Shown: one piece after another, positions 7,587 through 16,639 of the stretch
How positions within the stretch are numbered: position 1 is the first letter of the stretch
Layout: every line of letters starts with the position of its first letter
Source: Aequorivita todarodis
GTDB lineage: Bacteria; Bacteroidota; Bacteroidia; Flavobacteriales; Flavobacteriaceae
Direction: 5' to 3'
DNA length: 64,000 nucleotides
Assembly: GCF_028561335.1 (NCBI RefSeq)
Contig: NZ_JAQQTG010000015.1
Coordinates: 65,433-129,432 of the forward strand
Made by a program: the position numbers and the translations under genes
The notes under the pieces: model-generated
Database searches by the model: none
Told to the model about the DNA's origin: nothing
What the model saw: only the letters and a program-made list of their open reading frames with translations

Positions 7587-10500
7587 ATGAAATCTTTAAA
7601 ACTGCTTCTTTTTTGCTTGCTGCCCTGTATTGCCATTTCCCAAAGCAATAAACAAGTGGCGTTTCGTGAACTTACCGTAGAACAGGGTCTGTCGCAAAAC
7701 AGTGTGGTGAGTATTGCCCAGGACAGCACAGGGTTTATGTGGTTTGCTACACAGGACGGGCTTAACAAATATGACGGCCGCGATTTTTCGCATTTTGATA
7801 TTCAGTTTGAAGACGTAACACGTCCCACCTATAGCAAGCTCGGCAAAATATATGTAGCGAAAAAGGGGGAATTATGGATTGTTTCCAATTCGGGAAAGTT
7901 GCAAAAGTACAATCCGCAGCGTGATGCGTTCGATGTCGTTTCTGGCGTTAAAAAGGTGAGTACCCTCATTCAGAGCGAAACTTTAAATTACTTTATAGGA
8001 ACCTATGGAAACGGTATTTATACAATTAATCACCAAGCGGAAGATACTATTCAATTTTTGAAACCAAAAGATTCCAAACGGACGATTTACGATTTTTTTG
8101 AAACGGACAACAACACCATTTTAGCCAGCACAAATAACGGTTTCTTCGAAATAAAAAACGAGGCCTATGTTTTTCGCGAAATTATGCCTGAAACAAATTT
8201 TAGCGCTATTTCGCAATCCAAAAATAATACGCTCTACTTGGGAAGCTACGGAAAAGGACTTTTTATAAAATATCCAAACGAATCAAATTTTCAGCATTTC
8301 AAAGGTTTTAAGCATGTTGAAATCCCCCAAAATTTAATTATCCAAGATCTTTTGATTGACAAAAGAAACCAATTGTGGATCGCAACCTACGGCCAAGGCG
8401 TTTATTTGGTAAATTTTGAAAAGGAAACAATCCAAAATTTTACCGAAGACAAAAACAATCCCTATGCGCTTCACTATAACGACGTGCTTTCCTTGTTTGA
8501 GGATAATACGGGAACCATTTGGCTGGGCACGGACGGCACCGGACTGAGCTATTTTGATGAATATTTGGTAAAGTTCAATGTGCTTACCAACGACCAGGTG
8601 CCATTGAACGTAAATGTGGACGTTATTAGGGCGATCGCAAAAGATGCCGAAAACAATATTTGGGTGGGAACCTCCGGAAAGGGATTGACGCGTTTAAATA
8701 TTGACAAACAGGATTTTTATACCTATACCGCTCAAAATTCCGAGCTGCTGGGAGATCGAATAATGAGCTTATTGGTTGATGAAGATAACCTGTGGATAGG
8801 CCATCAAACCCAAGGGCTGCAGCTTATGGATACCAAAGGAAAAATTACTTCTTTTGCGGAAACTGCGTCATTCACAATCTGGAAAATCCATAAGGATGAA
8901 AATGGCGTCCTCTGGCTCTGCACAAGAGATCATGGGCTTGTTCAATTTGATAAAAACCTTGGGATTATGCAGCAATTCACCAGCGAAAATTCAAACCTTT
9001 CCACAAATAACATTAGGACTATTGAAAGAGGAAAGGCCCAGGAACTTTGGATCGGAACGGAAACCGACGGACTCTTCAAGTTAGACACCAAAACTAAAAT
9101 GATCGAAAAAGTTGAAAGTATAAATAGCAATATAAAATCATTATTTTTTAATGGCCCGCTTCTTTTAATTGGAACCAACGGAGAGGGGCTGCAAGTTTTC
9201 AATCCCAAGGAAAAGACCATTGAAAAATTCACAACCAAAGAAGGTTTGCCAAACAATGTTATTTACGGTATCCTTCCCGATGGAATGGGCTACCTGTGGC
9301 TGAGCAGCAACAAGGGAATCACAAAGCTGAAAATTGAAAACAATACAATTTCTGAAATCAAAAATTATAGTAATTACGACGGACTTCAGGCCTTTGAGTT
9401 CAATACTGGGGCTTATTATAAGGACAAGAACGGAGTCTTGTATTTTGGAGGCTTGGAAGGACTCAATTGGTTTGATCCGAACCAGTTAATAACGAACCCA
9501 ATAAAACCAAAAACGGTTATTTCGGGTTTTGAGGTATTCAATAAAGAAAGAGGGCTCGCTAAGGACCAAAAATTAGAGCATGACGAAAACACCGTGACCT
9601 TTACCTTTTCATCCTTACATTTTTCCCAGCCCGAGCGCAATCAATATAAGTATAAACTCATAAATAACGATGACGATTGGATAGAAGCTGGAAACAACAA
9701 CGTGGCACATTATACAAATTTGCCCCCGAATGACTATGAATTCCAAGTCATTTCCAGCAATTATGACGGGGTGTGGAATACAACTCCGGCAAGCTATTCT
9801 TTCAGCATACTAAAACCTTGGTATGCAACCACTTTTGCGAAGGTTATGTATGCAATATTGATTCTTTTGTTTGCGTATTACCTTTATAGATATTTAAAAT
9901 GGCGCTGGCAAATAAAAAATCAATTGCGGTTGGAGCACGAAGAAACCGAGCGTCTTAAAAAACTGGACGAACTCAAGACCAAACTATACACAAATATTTC
10001 ACATGAATTCCGAACTCCCTTAACGCTAATCTCAGGCCCCATTGAAAACCAACTTGCAAAGCCTAAAATTTCCAAGGAGGATAAAAAAGAACTATCGCTT
10101 GTAAAACAAAATGCAGACAGGCTCCTTAGTTTGGTCGGCCAGATGCTCGATTTGTCCATGATAGATTCCGGGCAGCGGAAATTAACTATAAAACGAGGAG
10201 ATCTTTCGGTCTTGTTCAAACAGCTTATAAGTGCATTTCAATATAAGGCTTCAGATAAAAAAATAACGATTACCAGCAAGATCCACAATTTAAAAAATGT
10301 TTGGTTTGATAAGGATGTTATTGAAAAAGTCGCTTCAAATTTAGTGTTGAATGCCATAAAATATTCCCCCGAAGGCGGTAAGATTTTTTTTGAGGCATCC
10401 GAACAGGAAGAAGCATTGGTGCTATCAATAATAAATACCACCCAAAATGTTGGGAAAAAGGATTTGAGCAAACTCTTCCAGCGCTTTTATCAGGACGACC

Positions 10501-11474
10501 AACTTTCCGACGGCGTTGGTGTTGGCTTGGCATTGGTTAGAGAGTTGGTAACGCTTTCAAAGGGAACCATCGTTGCCAATACGATTGCGGATAACGAAAT
10601 ACAGTTTTCCGTATCACTGCCCATAAACAAAGAAGCCTTTGAAGATGAGGTTTTAATTACCGATGAAGAAATTGTGATGGAGCCCACGGTAGAACGAACA
10701 TTTGTCAATTCAAACAAGGAAAGACCGCTGCTCTTGGTTGTTGAAAACGAACCCGATATACGCGCTTTTATTATTTCAATATTTAAGGCCGACTATCAAA
10801 TAAAGGAAGCCGAAAATGGCAAAATAGGGGTGGAAATAGCGTTGAAAGACATCCCAGACTTGATTATCAGCGATATCATGATGCCAGAGGTTGACGGCAT
10901 CCAGCTTTGCAACACCCTTAAGTCAAACGAACTTACCAGCCACGTTCCCATAATTTTATTGACGGCAAAAGCGGGCGAGGAAAACGAAATTGAAGGAATA
11001 AAAACAGGTGCCGATGTTTATGTAACCAAGCCTTTCAACAGTGAAAAGCTGAAAATATGGGTCGAAAAACTTATTGAAAACAGAAGGCAATTGCAAAAAC
11101 ATTTCAGCAAAACCTTAAGCATCAATCCGGAACTTGCCATAACTTCCGCAGAAAGTGAATTTTTAAAACGTTTGCAAAAAGTTTTGGATGAACATATTAC
11201 CGATCCCGAATTTTCAAGTGACGGTTTTGGCAAACTCATGCACATGAGCCGTACACAGCTTCACCGAAAACTGAAAGCGATTACCGGCATGTCTGCCAGT
11301 GAGTTTATACGTTCGCAACGTTTAAAATTGGCCATTCGTTTGTTAAGGGATTCTGATGCCTCCGTAGCCGAAATTGCCTACCAAGTTGGGTTCAATACGC
11401 CTTCCTATTTTGGCAAATGTTTTAAAGAGGTGTATAATTGTTCGCCTACCGAATATCTTTCCAAAAACCCGTAA
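7587..11474 (+). CDS. Hybrid two-component system (propeller sensor kinase + receiver + AraC)
   Basis: 1295 residues in the Bacteroidota HTCS order. Signal peptide MKSLKLLLFCLLPCIAISQS; about 14 propeller repeats with motifs such as LWIGT (25-690); Y_Y_Y domain; one membrane helix near 752-772; HisKA with ISHEFRTPLTLISGP (His about 806); HATPase with N box SNLVLNAIKYSPEGGKI and G2 motif GVGVGLALV; receiver with IISDIMMPEVDG (Asp about 1095) and the TKPF lysine; C-terminal AraC DNA-binding domain. The periplasmic propeller senses an unknown ligand, usually a glycan in this family. No SusC/SusD pair or glycoside hydrolase lies nearby, so the target is open. Odd: the kinase G1 box, normally DxGxGI, reads NTTQNV, so nucleotide binding may be altered. 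Confidence 0.93.
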   Translation: MKSLKLLLFCLLPCIAISQSNKQVAFRELTVEQGLSQNSVVSIAQDSTGFMWFATQDGLNKYDGRDFSHFDIQFEDVTRPTYSKLGKIYVAKKGELWIVSNSGKLQKYNPQRDAFDVVSGVKKVSTLIQSETLNYFIGTYGNGIYTINHQAEDTIQFLKPKDSKRTIYDFFETDNNTILASTNNGFFEIKNEAYVFREIMPETNFSAISQSKNNTLYLGSYGKGLFIKYPNESNFQHFKGFKHVEIPQNLIIQDLLIDKRNQLWIATYGQGVYLVNFEKETIQNFTEDKNNPYALHYNDVLSLFEDNTGTIWLGTDGTGLSYFDEYLVKFNVLTNDQVPLNVNVDVIRAIAKDAENNIWVGTSGKGLTRLNIDKQDFYTYTAQNSELLGDRIMSLLVDEDNLWIGHQTQGLQLMDTKGKITSFAETASFTIWKIHKDENGVLWLCTRDHGLVQFDKNLGIMQQFTSENSNLSTNNIRTIERGKAQELWIGTETDGLFKLDTKTKMIEKVESINSNIKSLFFNGPLLLIGTNGEGLQVFNPKEKTIEKFTTKEGLPNNVIYGILPDGMGYLWLSSNKGITKLKIENNTISEIKNYSNYDGLQAFEFNTGAYYKDKNGVLYFGGLEGLNWFDPNQLITNPIKPKTVISGFEVFNKERGLAKDQKLEHDENTVTFTFSSLHFSQPERNQYKYKLINNDDDWIEAGNNNVAHYTNLPPNDYEFQVISSNYDGVWNTTPASYSFSILKPWYATTFAKVMYAILILLFAYYLYRYLKWRWQIKNQLRLEHEETERLKKLDELKTKLYTNISHEFRTPLTLISGPIENQLAKPKISKEDKKELSLVKQNADRLLSLVGQMLDLSMIDSGQRKLTIKRGDLSVLFKQLISAFQYKASDKKITITSKIHNLKNVWFDKDVIEKVASNLVLNAIKYSPEGGKIFFEASEQEEALVLSIINTTQNVGKKDLSKLFQRFYQDDQLSDGVGVGLALVRELVTLSKGTIVANTIADNEIQFSVSLPINKEAFEDEVLITDEEIVMEPTVERTFVNSNKERPLLLVVENEPDIRAFIISIFKADYQIKEAENGKIGVEIALKDIPDLIISDIMMPEVDGIQLCNTLKSNELTSHVPIILLTAKAGEENEIEGIKTGADVYVTKPFNSEKLKIWVEKLIENRRQLQKHFSKTLSINPELAITSAESEFLKRLQKVLDEHITDPEFSSDGFGKLMHMSRTQLHRKLKAITGMSASEFIRSQRLKLAIRLLRDSDASVAEIAYQVGFNTPSYFGKCFKEVYNCSPTEYLSKNP

Positions 11475-11561
11475 ACCCTCTAAAAACAGCTAATTTTTTC
11501 CGCTGAAACATATCTTCTATGTTTTGGAACATTTGTAATATCCCTCCTTTTCCTTTCACTA

Positions 11562-11569
11562 TAAATTTG
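11562..11569 (+). promoter_or_regulatory. -7 promoter element for the microprotein-lipoprotein pair
   Basis: TAAATTTG fits TAnnTTTG, 22 bp before the ATG at 11592. It supports an independent transcript after the HTCS gene. Confidence 0.45.
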
Positions 11570-11591
11570 GTGTCATTAAAAGGCTTCATCA

Positions 11592-11729
11592 ATGAAAGAC
11601 TCCCTTGATAGCAATAAAAAAGACGATGTTATTTATATGAGCATCGATCATTTGAAACGGGGCAAATATGAATTGAAGCTCCTTTTGGACAACAAAGTGA
11701 TGAAAACCATAAAAATCTTAAAGAAATGA
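11592..11729 (+). CDS. 45-residue microprotein, translationally coupled to a lipoprotein gene
   Basis: 45 codons, MKDSLDSNKKDDVIYMSIDH and then LKRGKYELKLLLDNKVMKTIKILKK. The second half has the pattern L-x-x-G-x-Y-x-L-x-(6-7)-V-x-K-x-I-K-I-x-K-K, as in the last two strands of C-terminal beta-sandwich sorting domains of Bacteroidota surface proteins. Here it stands without a passenger and without a signal peptide. Its TGA overlaps the next ATG (ATGA at 11726-11729), so the two are probably co-translated. A promoter element lies 22 bp upstream. Function is unknown. A relation to type IX secretion is suggested only by the pattern and is weakened by the missing signal peptide. Confidence 0.55.
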   Translation: MKDSLDSNKKDDVIYMSIDHLKRGKYELKLLLDNKVMKTIKILKK

Positions 11730-12136
11730 AAACAAATAATAACAACTTTATAAATCCTAAGTTTTTGGCAATAGCTGGAATATTTGCACTTTTTATATCC
11801 TGTGGATTGGAAGATGCCGGAAAAAGCCAATGCGCCATTGATGTTGAAGACACCTTGGATACCTGGCAGACAACCTATAACCTCCAAATGACCGAGGCCG
11901 TAGATAGTGAAGGCAACACACAATCCTTAGAGGCGTGTTTAATTAGAAAGGGATTGACTGAAGAATATATTCAATCGTTAAAAAATAGGCGGGGATGGAT
12001 GAATTCCAACGGGGGCTGTAACGGCGACGAAAAAAGCGCGCTCAATTCACGCATCAATAAGCGTGTGCAAGAATTGGAGGAGGATATGGAAAGCACTTGG
12101 AACCGCTGCGAAGAAGTATATGGAAGTGGAGGTTAA
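11726..12136 (+). CDS. Small lipoprotein of unknown function
   Basis: 136 residues. The N-terminus carries a hydrophobic segment (FLAIAGIFALF) and a lipobox ISCG with Cys26, so it should be lipidated and exported. The mature part is polar, with Cys residues at about 36, 71, 98 and 128 that could form two disulfides, a predicted helical region (RINKRVQELEEDMESTWNR) and a Gly/Ser end. No family is recognised. It overlaps the preceding microprotein gene by four bases, which argues for a joint job. The next gene downstream has its own structured leader. Confidence 0.65.
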   Translation: MKTNNNNFINPKFLAIAGIFALFISCGLEDAGKSQCAIDVEDTLDTWQTTYNLQMTEAVDSEGNTQSLEACLIRKGLTEEYIQSLKNRRGWMNSNGGCNGDEKSALNSRINKRVQELEEDMESTWNRCEEVYGSGG

Positions 12137-12149
12137 TTTTTAATTGTTT

Positions 12150-12218
12150 AATTAGTAGCGAAAGGGTAGCGGTAAAAGTTCAAAATTTTTATCGCTATTT
12201 TTGTGCTTGCTACTAATT
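12150..12218 (+). promoter_or_regulatory. Nested inverted repeats with embedded promoter before the nitroreductase gene
   Basis: The outer arms AATTAGTAGC (12150-12159) and GCTACTAATT (12209-12218) pair perfectly. Inside them TAGCGGTAAAA (12167-12177) pairs with TTTTATCGCTA (12187-12197) with one wobble. A consensus -7 element TATTTTTG sits at 12196-12203 within the structure, 28 bp before the ATG at 12231. The arms could be operator half-sites around the promoter, or an intrinsic terminator of the lipoprotein transcript. Confidence 0.5.
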
Positions 12219-12230
12219 TATTTTTTATAA

Positions 12231-12869
12231 ATGGCTTCAAAAACAATTGAGAAACTGCAATGGCGCTACGCCACCAAAAGGTTTGATTCCACTAAAAATC
12301 TTTCCGAGGAAAAGCTGAATATTTTGAAGGAAACTTTCAATCTAACAGCAACTTCTTATGGTTTGCAACCACTGAAATTAGTGGTGGTGAGCAATACCCG
12401 TTTGAAAGCGCAATTGATGCCGCTCACGTTCAATCAACCGCAGGTTCGCGATGCTTCCCATGTCTTGGTACTTTGTATTGAAAAAAATATAGATGCCAAT
12501 TTTATTGTGGACCATTTTAAAAGAGTGGAAGGAGAGCGAAATACACCCCGTACCATTTTGGATCCTTTCGAAAAGGCACTGATACATAATTTTTCAGAAA
12601 AACAAGCACCCGAAATCCGACAGTGGATGGCCAACCAACTCTACCTAACATTGGGAGCCCTGCTCACGGTTTGTGCTGTTGAAAATATTGACGCCTGCCC
12701 CATAGAAGGTTTTGAACCAAAAAAATATGACGAGCTGCTGGGTCTGGATAAAAAAGGACTGGAGTCGTTAATAGTGCTGCCCGTGGGCTATCGCGATGAA
12801 TCAGACTTCTTCATACACTTAAAAAAAGTACGTCGGGGTGTGGACGAGCTGATCATTGAACTGGATTAA
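12231..12869 (+). CDS. NAD(P)H-dependent oxidoreductase, nitroreductase family (NfsB-like)
   Basis: 212 residues, the usual length. It is an FMN-dependent cytoplasmic enzyme reducing nitro compounds or quinones with NAD(P)H. Seen: the N-terminal RYATKRFDSTKNL that opens NfsB-type enzymes and supplies FMN phosphate contacts; SYGLQPLKLVVVS; the helix LYLTLGALLTVCAVENIDACPIEGF with the PIEGF motif near the flavin; and the end GYRDESDF. The physiological substrate cannot be read from the sequence. The inverted-repeat leader immediately upstream suggests regulated expression. It is monocistronic. Confidence 0.9.
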   Translation: MASKTIEKLQWRYATKRFDSTKNLSEEKLNILKETFNLTATSYGLQPLKLVVVSNTRLKAQLMPLTFNQPQVRDASHVLVLCIEKNIDANFIVDHFKRVEGERNTPRTILDPFEKALIHNFSEKQAPEIRQWMANQLYLTLGALLTVCAVENIDACPIEGFEPKKYDELLGLDKKGLESLIVLPVGYRDESDFFIHLKKVRRGVDELIIELD

Positions 12870-13044
12870 GAACTGACAATCTGTCCAAAAAATTAAAATT
12901 TCTTTAAAATTCCCTGTTAAAGGTTTCTTATAAATACCCCCACTAAAGAAGTTTGCGGGTTGCAAATTCGATTTTGGTATTTATCTTGTTGCATACTGAA
13001 CGCATTCTTTTTAAAATTCTGGTTTAATATAAAAACTTTTAAAA

Positions 13045-13551
13045 ATGAAAACAATGGCGTTAGCGTTTGCAGTGGCCTTAAGCCTAACGAGCTGCAATGC
13101 ACAGGAAAAAAAAGGAGATGCGGAAAACAACGATACCGCAATGACAAACAAAACTGAAACCCAAAACGAACCGCGCGGCACATGGAAGGTAAACAAGGAG
13201 GTTGACGAAAACGGAAACCTGATCCGCTATGATTCCATTTATACCTATTCCTACGGCAATGTGAACGGAAAAGAAATCCCACCACAAAAAATGGACAGCG
13301 CGATGGCCTCTTTCCAAAAATACATGCAGGAACGGATGCCACAATCGTTCACGCAGGGAATGATGCATCCGTTTTTGAGTGATTCAATCAACGGCAACTT
13401 TTTTGAAAAGGGCTTTTTCGAAAACCATTGGGAAAATTTTTTCCCAGAGATGCAGCAACAGCTAAAACAAATGGACTCGCTGCATCAGCAATTTTTCCAA
13501 CAAGCCCAGCCGGGATTGTTCCCGCTGGAGGAAAAGAAAAATAAGTCGTAA
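13045..13551 (+). CDS. Lipoprotein of unknown function
   Basis: 168 residues. Signal MKTMALAFAVALSLTSC with a lipobox LTSC (Cys17), then an acidic low-complexity linker. After it comes RGTWKVNKEVDENGNLIRYD, a pattern recalled from other Flavobacteriia lipoproteins of unknown role. The C-terminal part is rich in Phe, Met and Gln (QKYMQERM, MQQQLKQMDSLHQQFFQQAQ) and probably helical. The ATG at 13045 is the only start that gives a complete signal. It is followed by a terminator at 13610-13633 and stands alone. An envelope role is likely from lipidation only. Confidence 0.7.
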   Translation: MKTMALAFAVALSLTSCNAQEKKGDAENNDTAMTNKTETQNEPRGTWKVNKEVDENGNLIRYDSIYTYSYGNVNGKEIPPQKMDSAMASFQKYMQERMPQSFTQGMMHPFLSDSINGNFFEKGFFENHWENFFPEMQQQLKQMDSLHQQFFQQAQPGLFPLEEKKNKS

Positions 13552-13609
13552 TTCCCAATTTTGGGAATCGGACCATTTAGGAATCTGAAAAATTTGAATT
13601 CCAACTAAT

Positions 13610-13633
13610 AAACTTCTACGCAAGTGGAAGTTT
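13610..13633 (+). terminator. Terminator after the lipoprotein gene
   Basis: 10-bp stem AAACTTCTAC / GTGGAAGTTT (one G-T pair), loop GCAA, followed by seven T. Confidence 0.75.
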
Positions 13634-13680
13634 TTTTATGGAATTTGCTCAAGGAACTTTCTGTTCAACGGCACAAACCT

Positions 13681-13688
13681 TATATTTG
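13681..13688 (+). promoter_or_regulatory. Possible -7 promoter element for the aminotransferase gene
   Basis: TATATTTG fits TAnnTTTG but lies about 160 bp before the ATG at 13847. The leader would be long and ends in an A/T-only run of AATAA-type repeats (about 13790-13843). Confidence 0.3.
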
Positions 13689-13846
13689 GACGGAAGTTGA
13701 AGTTTATAAACTATAAGTATTTGAGGACATCAATTCATCGACAAATATTTCATCTTTGAGAAATAGCTTCGTAATAAAAATTAGCAATAGCCAATAACAA
13801 TAAAGAATAACAATAAGTAATAATAATAAAGAATAAACAATAAACC

Positions 13847-15037
13847 ATGCCCGGATTTGAAATTTTTGGCGCCGAGGAGCGCAAACAGGTAAACGACGTA
13901 TTGGAAACAGGCGTGCTGATGCGCTATGGTTTTGACGGCATGCGCAATAACCATTGGAAAGCCAAGGAATTTGAAATCGCTTTTGCCAAAAGAATGGACG
14001 TAGCTCATTGCCAGTTGGTTTCCAGTGGAACTGCCGCCTTGACCGTCGCTTTGGCCTCCGCGGGAATAGGAGCGGGCGATGAGGTTATCATGCCCACTTT
14101 TACCTTTGTGGCGAGTTTTGAATCTATTTTGGCACTGGGGGCCGTCCCCATTTTGGTAGATATTGACGATACGCTGACACTCGATCCAAAGGCTGTGGAA
14201 GCAGCAATCACTTCAAAAACAAAATGTGTAATGCCCGTGCATATGTGCGGTTCTATGGCAGATTTGAGAGCTTTAAAGGCAATCTGCGACAAACATAATT
14301 TGATTCTTTTGGAAGATGCCTGCCAGGCCCTTGGGGGAATTTACGAGGGAAAACCATTGGGAAGCTACGGCGATTTAGGCTGTTTTTCTTTTGATTATGT
14401 AAAAACCATTACTTGTGGCGAAGGCGGGGCGGTCATTACCAACAATGAAAAATTTGCACTAAACGCAGATCATTACCAAGACCACGGGCACGACCACGTG
14501 GGCAACGATCGCGGAGCGGAAACCCATCCCTTTTTGGGGTATAATTTCAGGATTTCTGAATTGAATGCGGCAGTTGGTTTAGCACAATTGGACAAATTGG
14601 ACGGAATTTTAAAAACGCAGAAAGAAAATTATACAATGCTTCGCGAAGCATTGGAAACCATTGACGGGGTTACTTTCAGAAGGGTTCCCGAAGGCGGTGA
14701 AGAAAACCATTCCTTCCTTAATTTCTTCCTTCCTACGGAGGAAATTACCAAAAAAGCACACAAAGCGTTATTGGAAGCTGGCGTGGACGCTTGTTTTTAT
14801 TGGTACACCAACAACTGGCACTACATAAACGGTTGGGAGCACTTGCGAAAATTGAAATCTTTGGGGAATATTTCTTCAGAAGTAAAAAACCAAATGCAGG
14901 ATTTGAACAAAACAGATTTCTCAAAAAGTGATGCCGTTATGGGGCGCACCATTTCATCTTTGATAAAAATTGGCTGGACCGAAAAACAGGTCAATGAACG
15001 CGCGGCTATAATGAAACGTATTCTTTCCTCCATTTAA
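13847..15037 (+). CDS. kdnA: PLP-dependent sugar aminotransferase, probably 8-amino-Kdo (KdnA) type
   Basis: 396 residues of the DegT/DnrJ/EryC1/StrS fold. Seen: SSGTAALTVALASAGIGAGD (phosphate loop), LLEDACQALGG (PLP-binding Asp), and the Schiff-base lysine in SFDYVKTITCGEGGAV. The segments MPGFEIFGAEE, DHGHDHVGNDRGAETHP, CFYWYTNNWHY and SDAVMGRTISSLIKI match my recollection of Shewanella KdnA, which makes 8-amino-3,8-dideoxy-octulosonate for the lipopolysaccharide core. Its usual partner, the alcohol dehydrogenase KdnB, is not adjacent. The aminotransferase family is certain; the KdnA substrate is a likely but unproven reading. It is transcribed alone after an A/T-rich leader. Confidence 0.7.
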   Translation: MPGFEIFGAEERKQVNDVLETGVLMRYGFDGMRNNHWKAKEFEIAFAKRMDVAHCQLVSSGTAALTVALASAGIGAGDEVIMPTFTFVASFESILALGAVPILVDIDDTLTLDPKAVEAAITSKTKCVMPVHMCGSMADLRALKAICDKHNLILLEDACQALGGIYEGKPLGSYGDLGCFSFDYVKTITCGEGGAVITNNEKFALNADHYQDHGHDHVGNDRGAETHPFLGYNFRISELNAAVGLAQLDKLDGILKTQKENYTMLREALETIDGVTFRRVPEGGEENHSFLNFFLPTEEITKKAHKALLEAGVDACFYWYTNNWHYINGWEHLRKLKSLGNISSEVKNQMQDLNKTDFSKSDAVMGRTISSLIKIGWTEKQVNERAAIMKRILSSI

Positions 15038-15183
15038 CATATAATCCCTTTAATTATGTAGCGGCTAAACCTTTCATCCCGTTTTATTTGCGCCATAACG
15101 AATAAAGGTCTCTAAGACATTTATTAAGCTGTAAAGTGAGTATTTTTACTGAAAAACTTGTTTGCACTTTTAATAATATGGCT

Positions 15184-16638
15184 ATGAAATACGCACTATT
15201 TCTTCTAGTACTTTTATTTGGAATCCCTTCATTTTCGCAAGTGGGTATAGGCACGACAAGTCCCAATGCGCAATTGGACATTCGTTCCAGTTCGCAAACG
15301 TTGCCTTCAAATAATGATGGTATCCTCATTCCAAAAGTCAATAATTTTCCCGGAACCCCGCCCACAGCGGCACAGGATGGGATGATGGTCTTTGCCACTG
15401 GTAGCGGCATACCACTCAAAGGATTTTACTATTGGAATAATGCCACTACAAGCTGGATTCCGATTTCCGGGGCAAAAAAAATTGACGACCTCTCCGATGG
15501 AAAATCAGATAGCAGCGGATCTTCAATTTTTTTGGGAATGGGAGCTGGAGTGAACGATGCTTCCACTACCAATAGAAATATTGGGGTAGGATTGAATGCC
15601 CTTAATAGAAATACGAACGGAACAAACAATACGGCTATTGGGTATCAAACACTGAATAATAATCAATCGGGAAACTCAAATACTGCTGTTGGCTCCCAAA
15701 GTCTTCGGGCAAATACGGGTATTATCAGTAACACGGGATCTTACAACACGGCAACAGGTTCGCAAACCTTAAAAGATAATACGGTTGGAAGTTATAATAC
15801 TGCCACTGGTTTTTCGGCATTAAATAGGAATGTAGGTGGTGGGTTTAATACTGCCGTTGGTTATTTGACACTTTTTAGTAATACGGGCGGAAACTATAAT
15901 ACCGCGGTTGGTAATGGGGCTCTTAATCTTCTTGCTGGGGGAAGTAAAAATGTTGCAATTGGTGCAACTGCAGGCGCAAACCTTACATCTGGAGCTGGAA
16001 ATATTTTAATAGGTTCTGATTCTGGAGGAACTGGAAATAGCTATAGCTATAATGATAGGCTCTATATTGAAAACAGCAATTCCGATACACCTTTAATCGG
16101 AGGAGATTTTGCAACCGATAGGGTGGGGGTCAATAGGCCCATTGGTCTATTGACCAATACTTTTGAGGTCGGCGGTGAGGCATCAAAGGCATCAGCAGGA
16201 GATTGGCTAGCAAATTCAGATAGAAGATTGAAGAAAAATATCCATGCCTTAGATGGGAGCACTGCACTTGAAAAAATTTCAAGAATGAATGGCGTCAGTT
16301 ATGAATGGAATGATACCCAAACTGGAGTGCCAAGACCTAAAGGCATTCAGTACGGTTTTATTGCACAAGAACTGATGGACGTGTTTCCTGAAAAAGTTGT
16401 CAAGGATAAACAAGGATTTTATCAAACGGCCTATGGAACTTATGACGCATTTTATGTGCAAGCAATTAAGGAACTGAAGCAAGAGCTTGACAAAAAAGAA
16501 GCGAGAATTACGGAATTAGAAAATAAGGTCAACCAATTCCAGGCTTATAAAGCCGAAAATGAAAAGATCGAAAATTTAGAAAATAGGCTTAAGAAACTTG
16601 AGGTTTTATTGATAAATAAAACAGTTTCAAAAGACTAA
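15184..16638 (+). CDS. Surface protein with repeat stalk and S74 intramolecular chaperone
   Basis: 484 residues from the ATG at 15184, which gives a clean signal peptide (MKYALFLLVLLFGIPSFSQ) followed by VGIGTTSPNAQLDI, a common opening of such proteins. An earlier in-frame start 16 codons upstream would spoil the signal. Residues about 125-300 contain at least seven NTA(I/V/T)G-type repeats, as in trimeric adhesin heads. Residues about 345-440 are a peptidase S74 domain with SDRRLKKNI, the Ser/Lys autocleavage signature, and YGFIAQELMDVFPE. The end is a coiled coil (about 445-480). In phage tailspikes this domain assembles trimers and cuts itself off. Here it probably serves an exported trimeric fibre. 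Its 3' end meets ribB tail to tail. Confidence 0.87.
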   Translation: MKYALFLLVLLFGIPSFSQVGIGTTSPNAQLDIRSSSQTLPSNNDGILIPKVNNFPGTPPTAAQDGMMVFATGSGIPLKGFYYWNNATTSWIPISGAKKIDDLSDGKSDSSGSSIFLGMGAGVNDASTTNRNIGVGLNALNRNTNGTNNTAIGYQTLNNNQSGNSNTAVGSQSLRANTGIISNTGSYNTATGSQTLKDNTVGSYNTATGFSALNRNVGGGFNTAVGYLTLFSNTGGNYNTAVGNGALNLLAGGSKNVAIGATAGANLTSGAGNILIGSDSGGTGNSYSYNDRLYIENSNSDTPLIGGDFATDRVGVNRPIGLLTNTFEVGGEASKASAGDWLANSDRRLKKNIHALDGSTALEKISRMNGVSYEWNDTQTGVPRPKGIQYGFIAQELMDVFPEKVVKDKQGFYQTAYGTYDAFYVQAIKELKQELDKKEARITELENKVNQFQAYKAENEKIENLENRLKKLEVLLINKTVSKD

Positions 16639-16639
16639 A

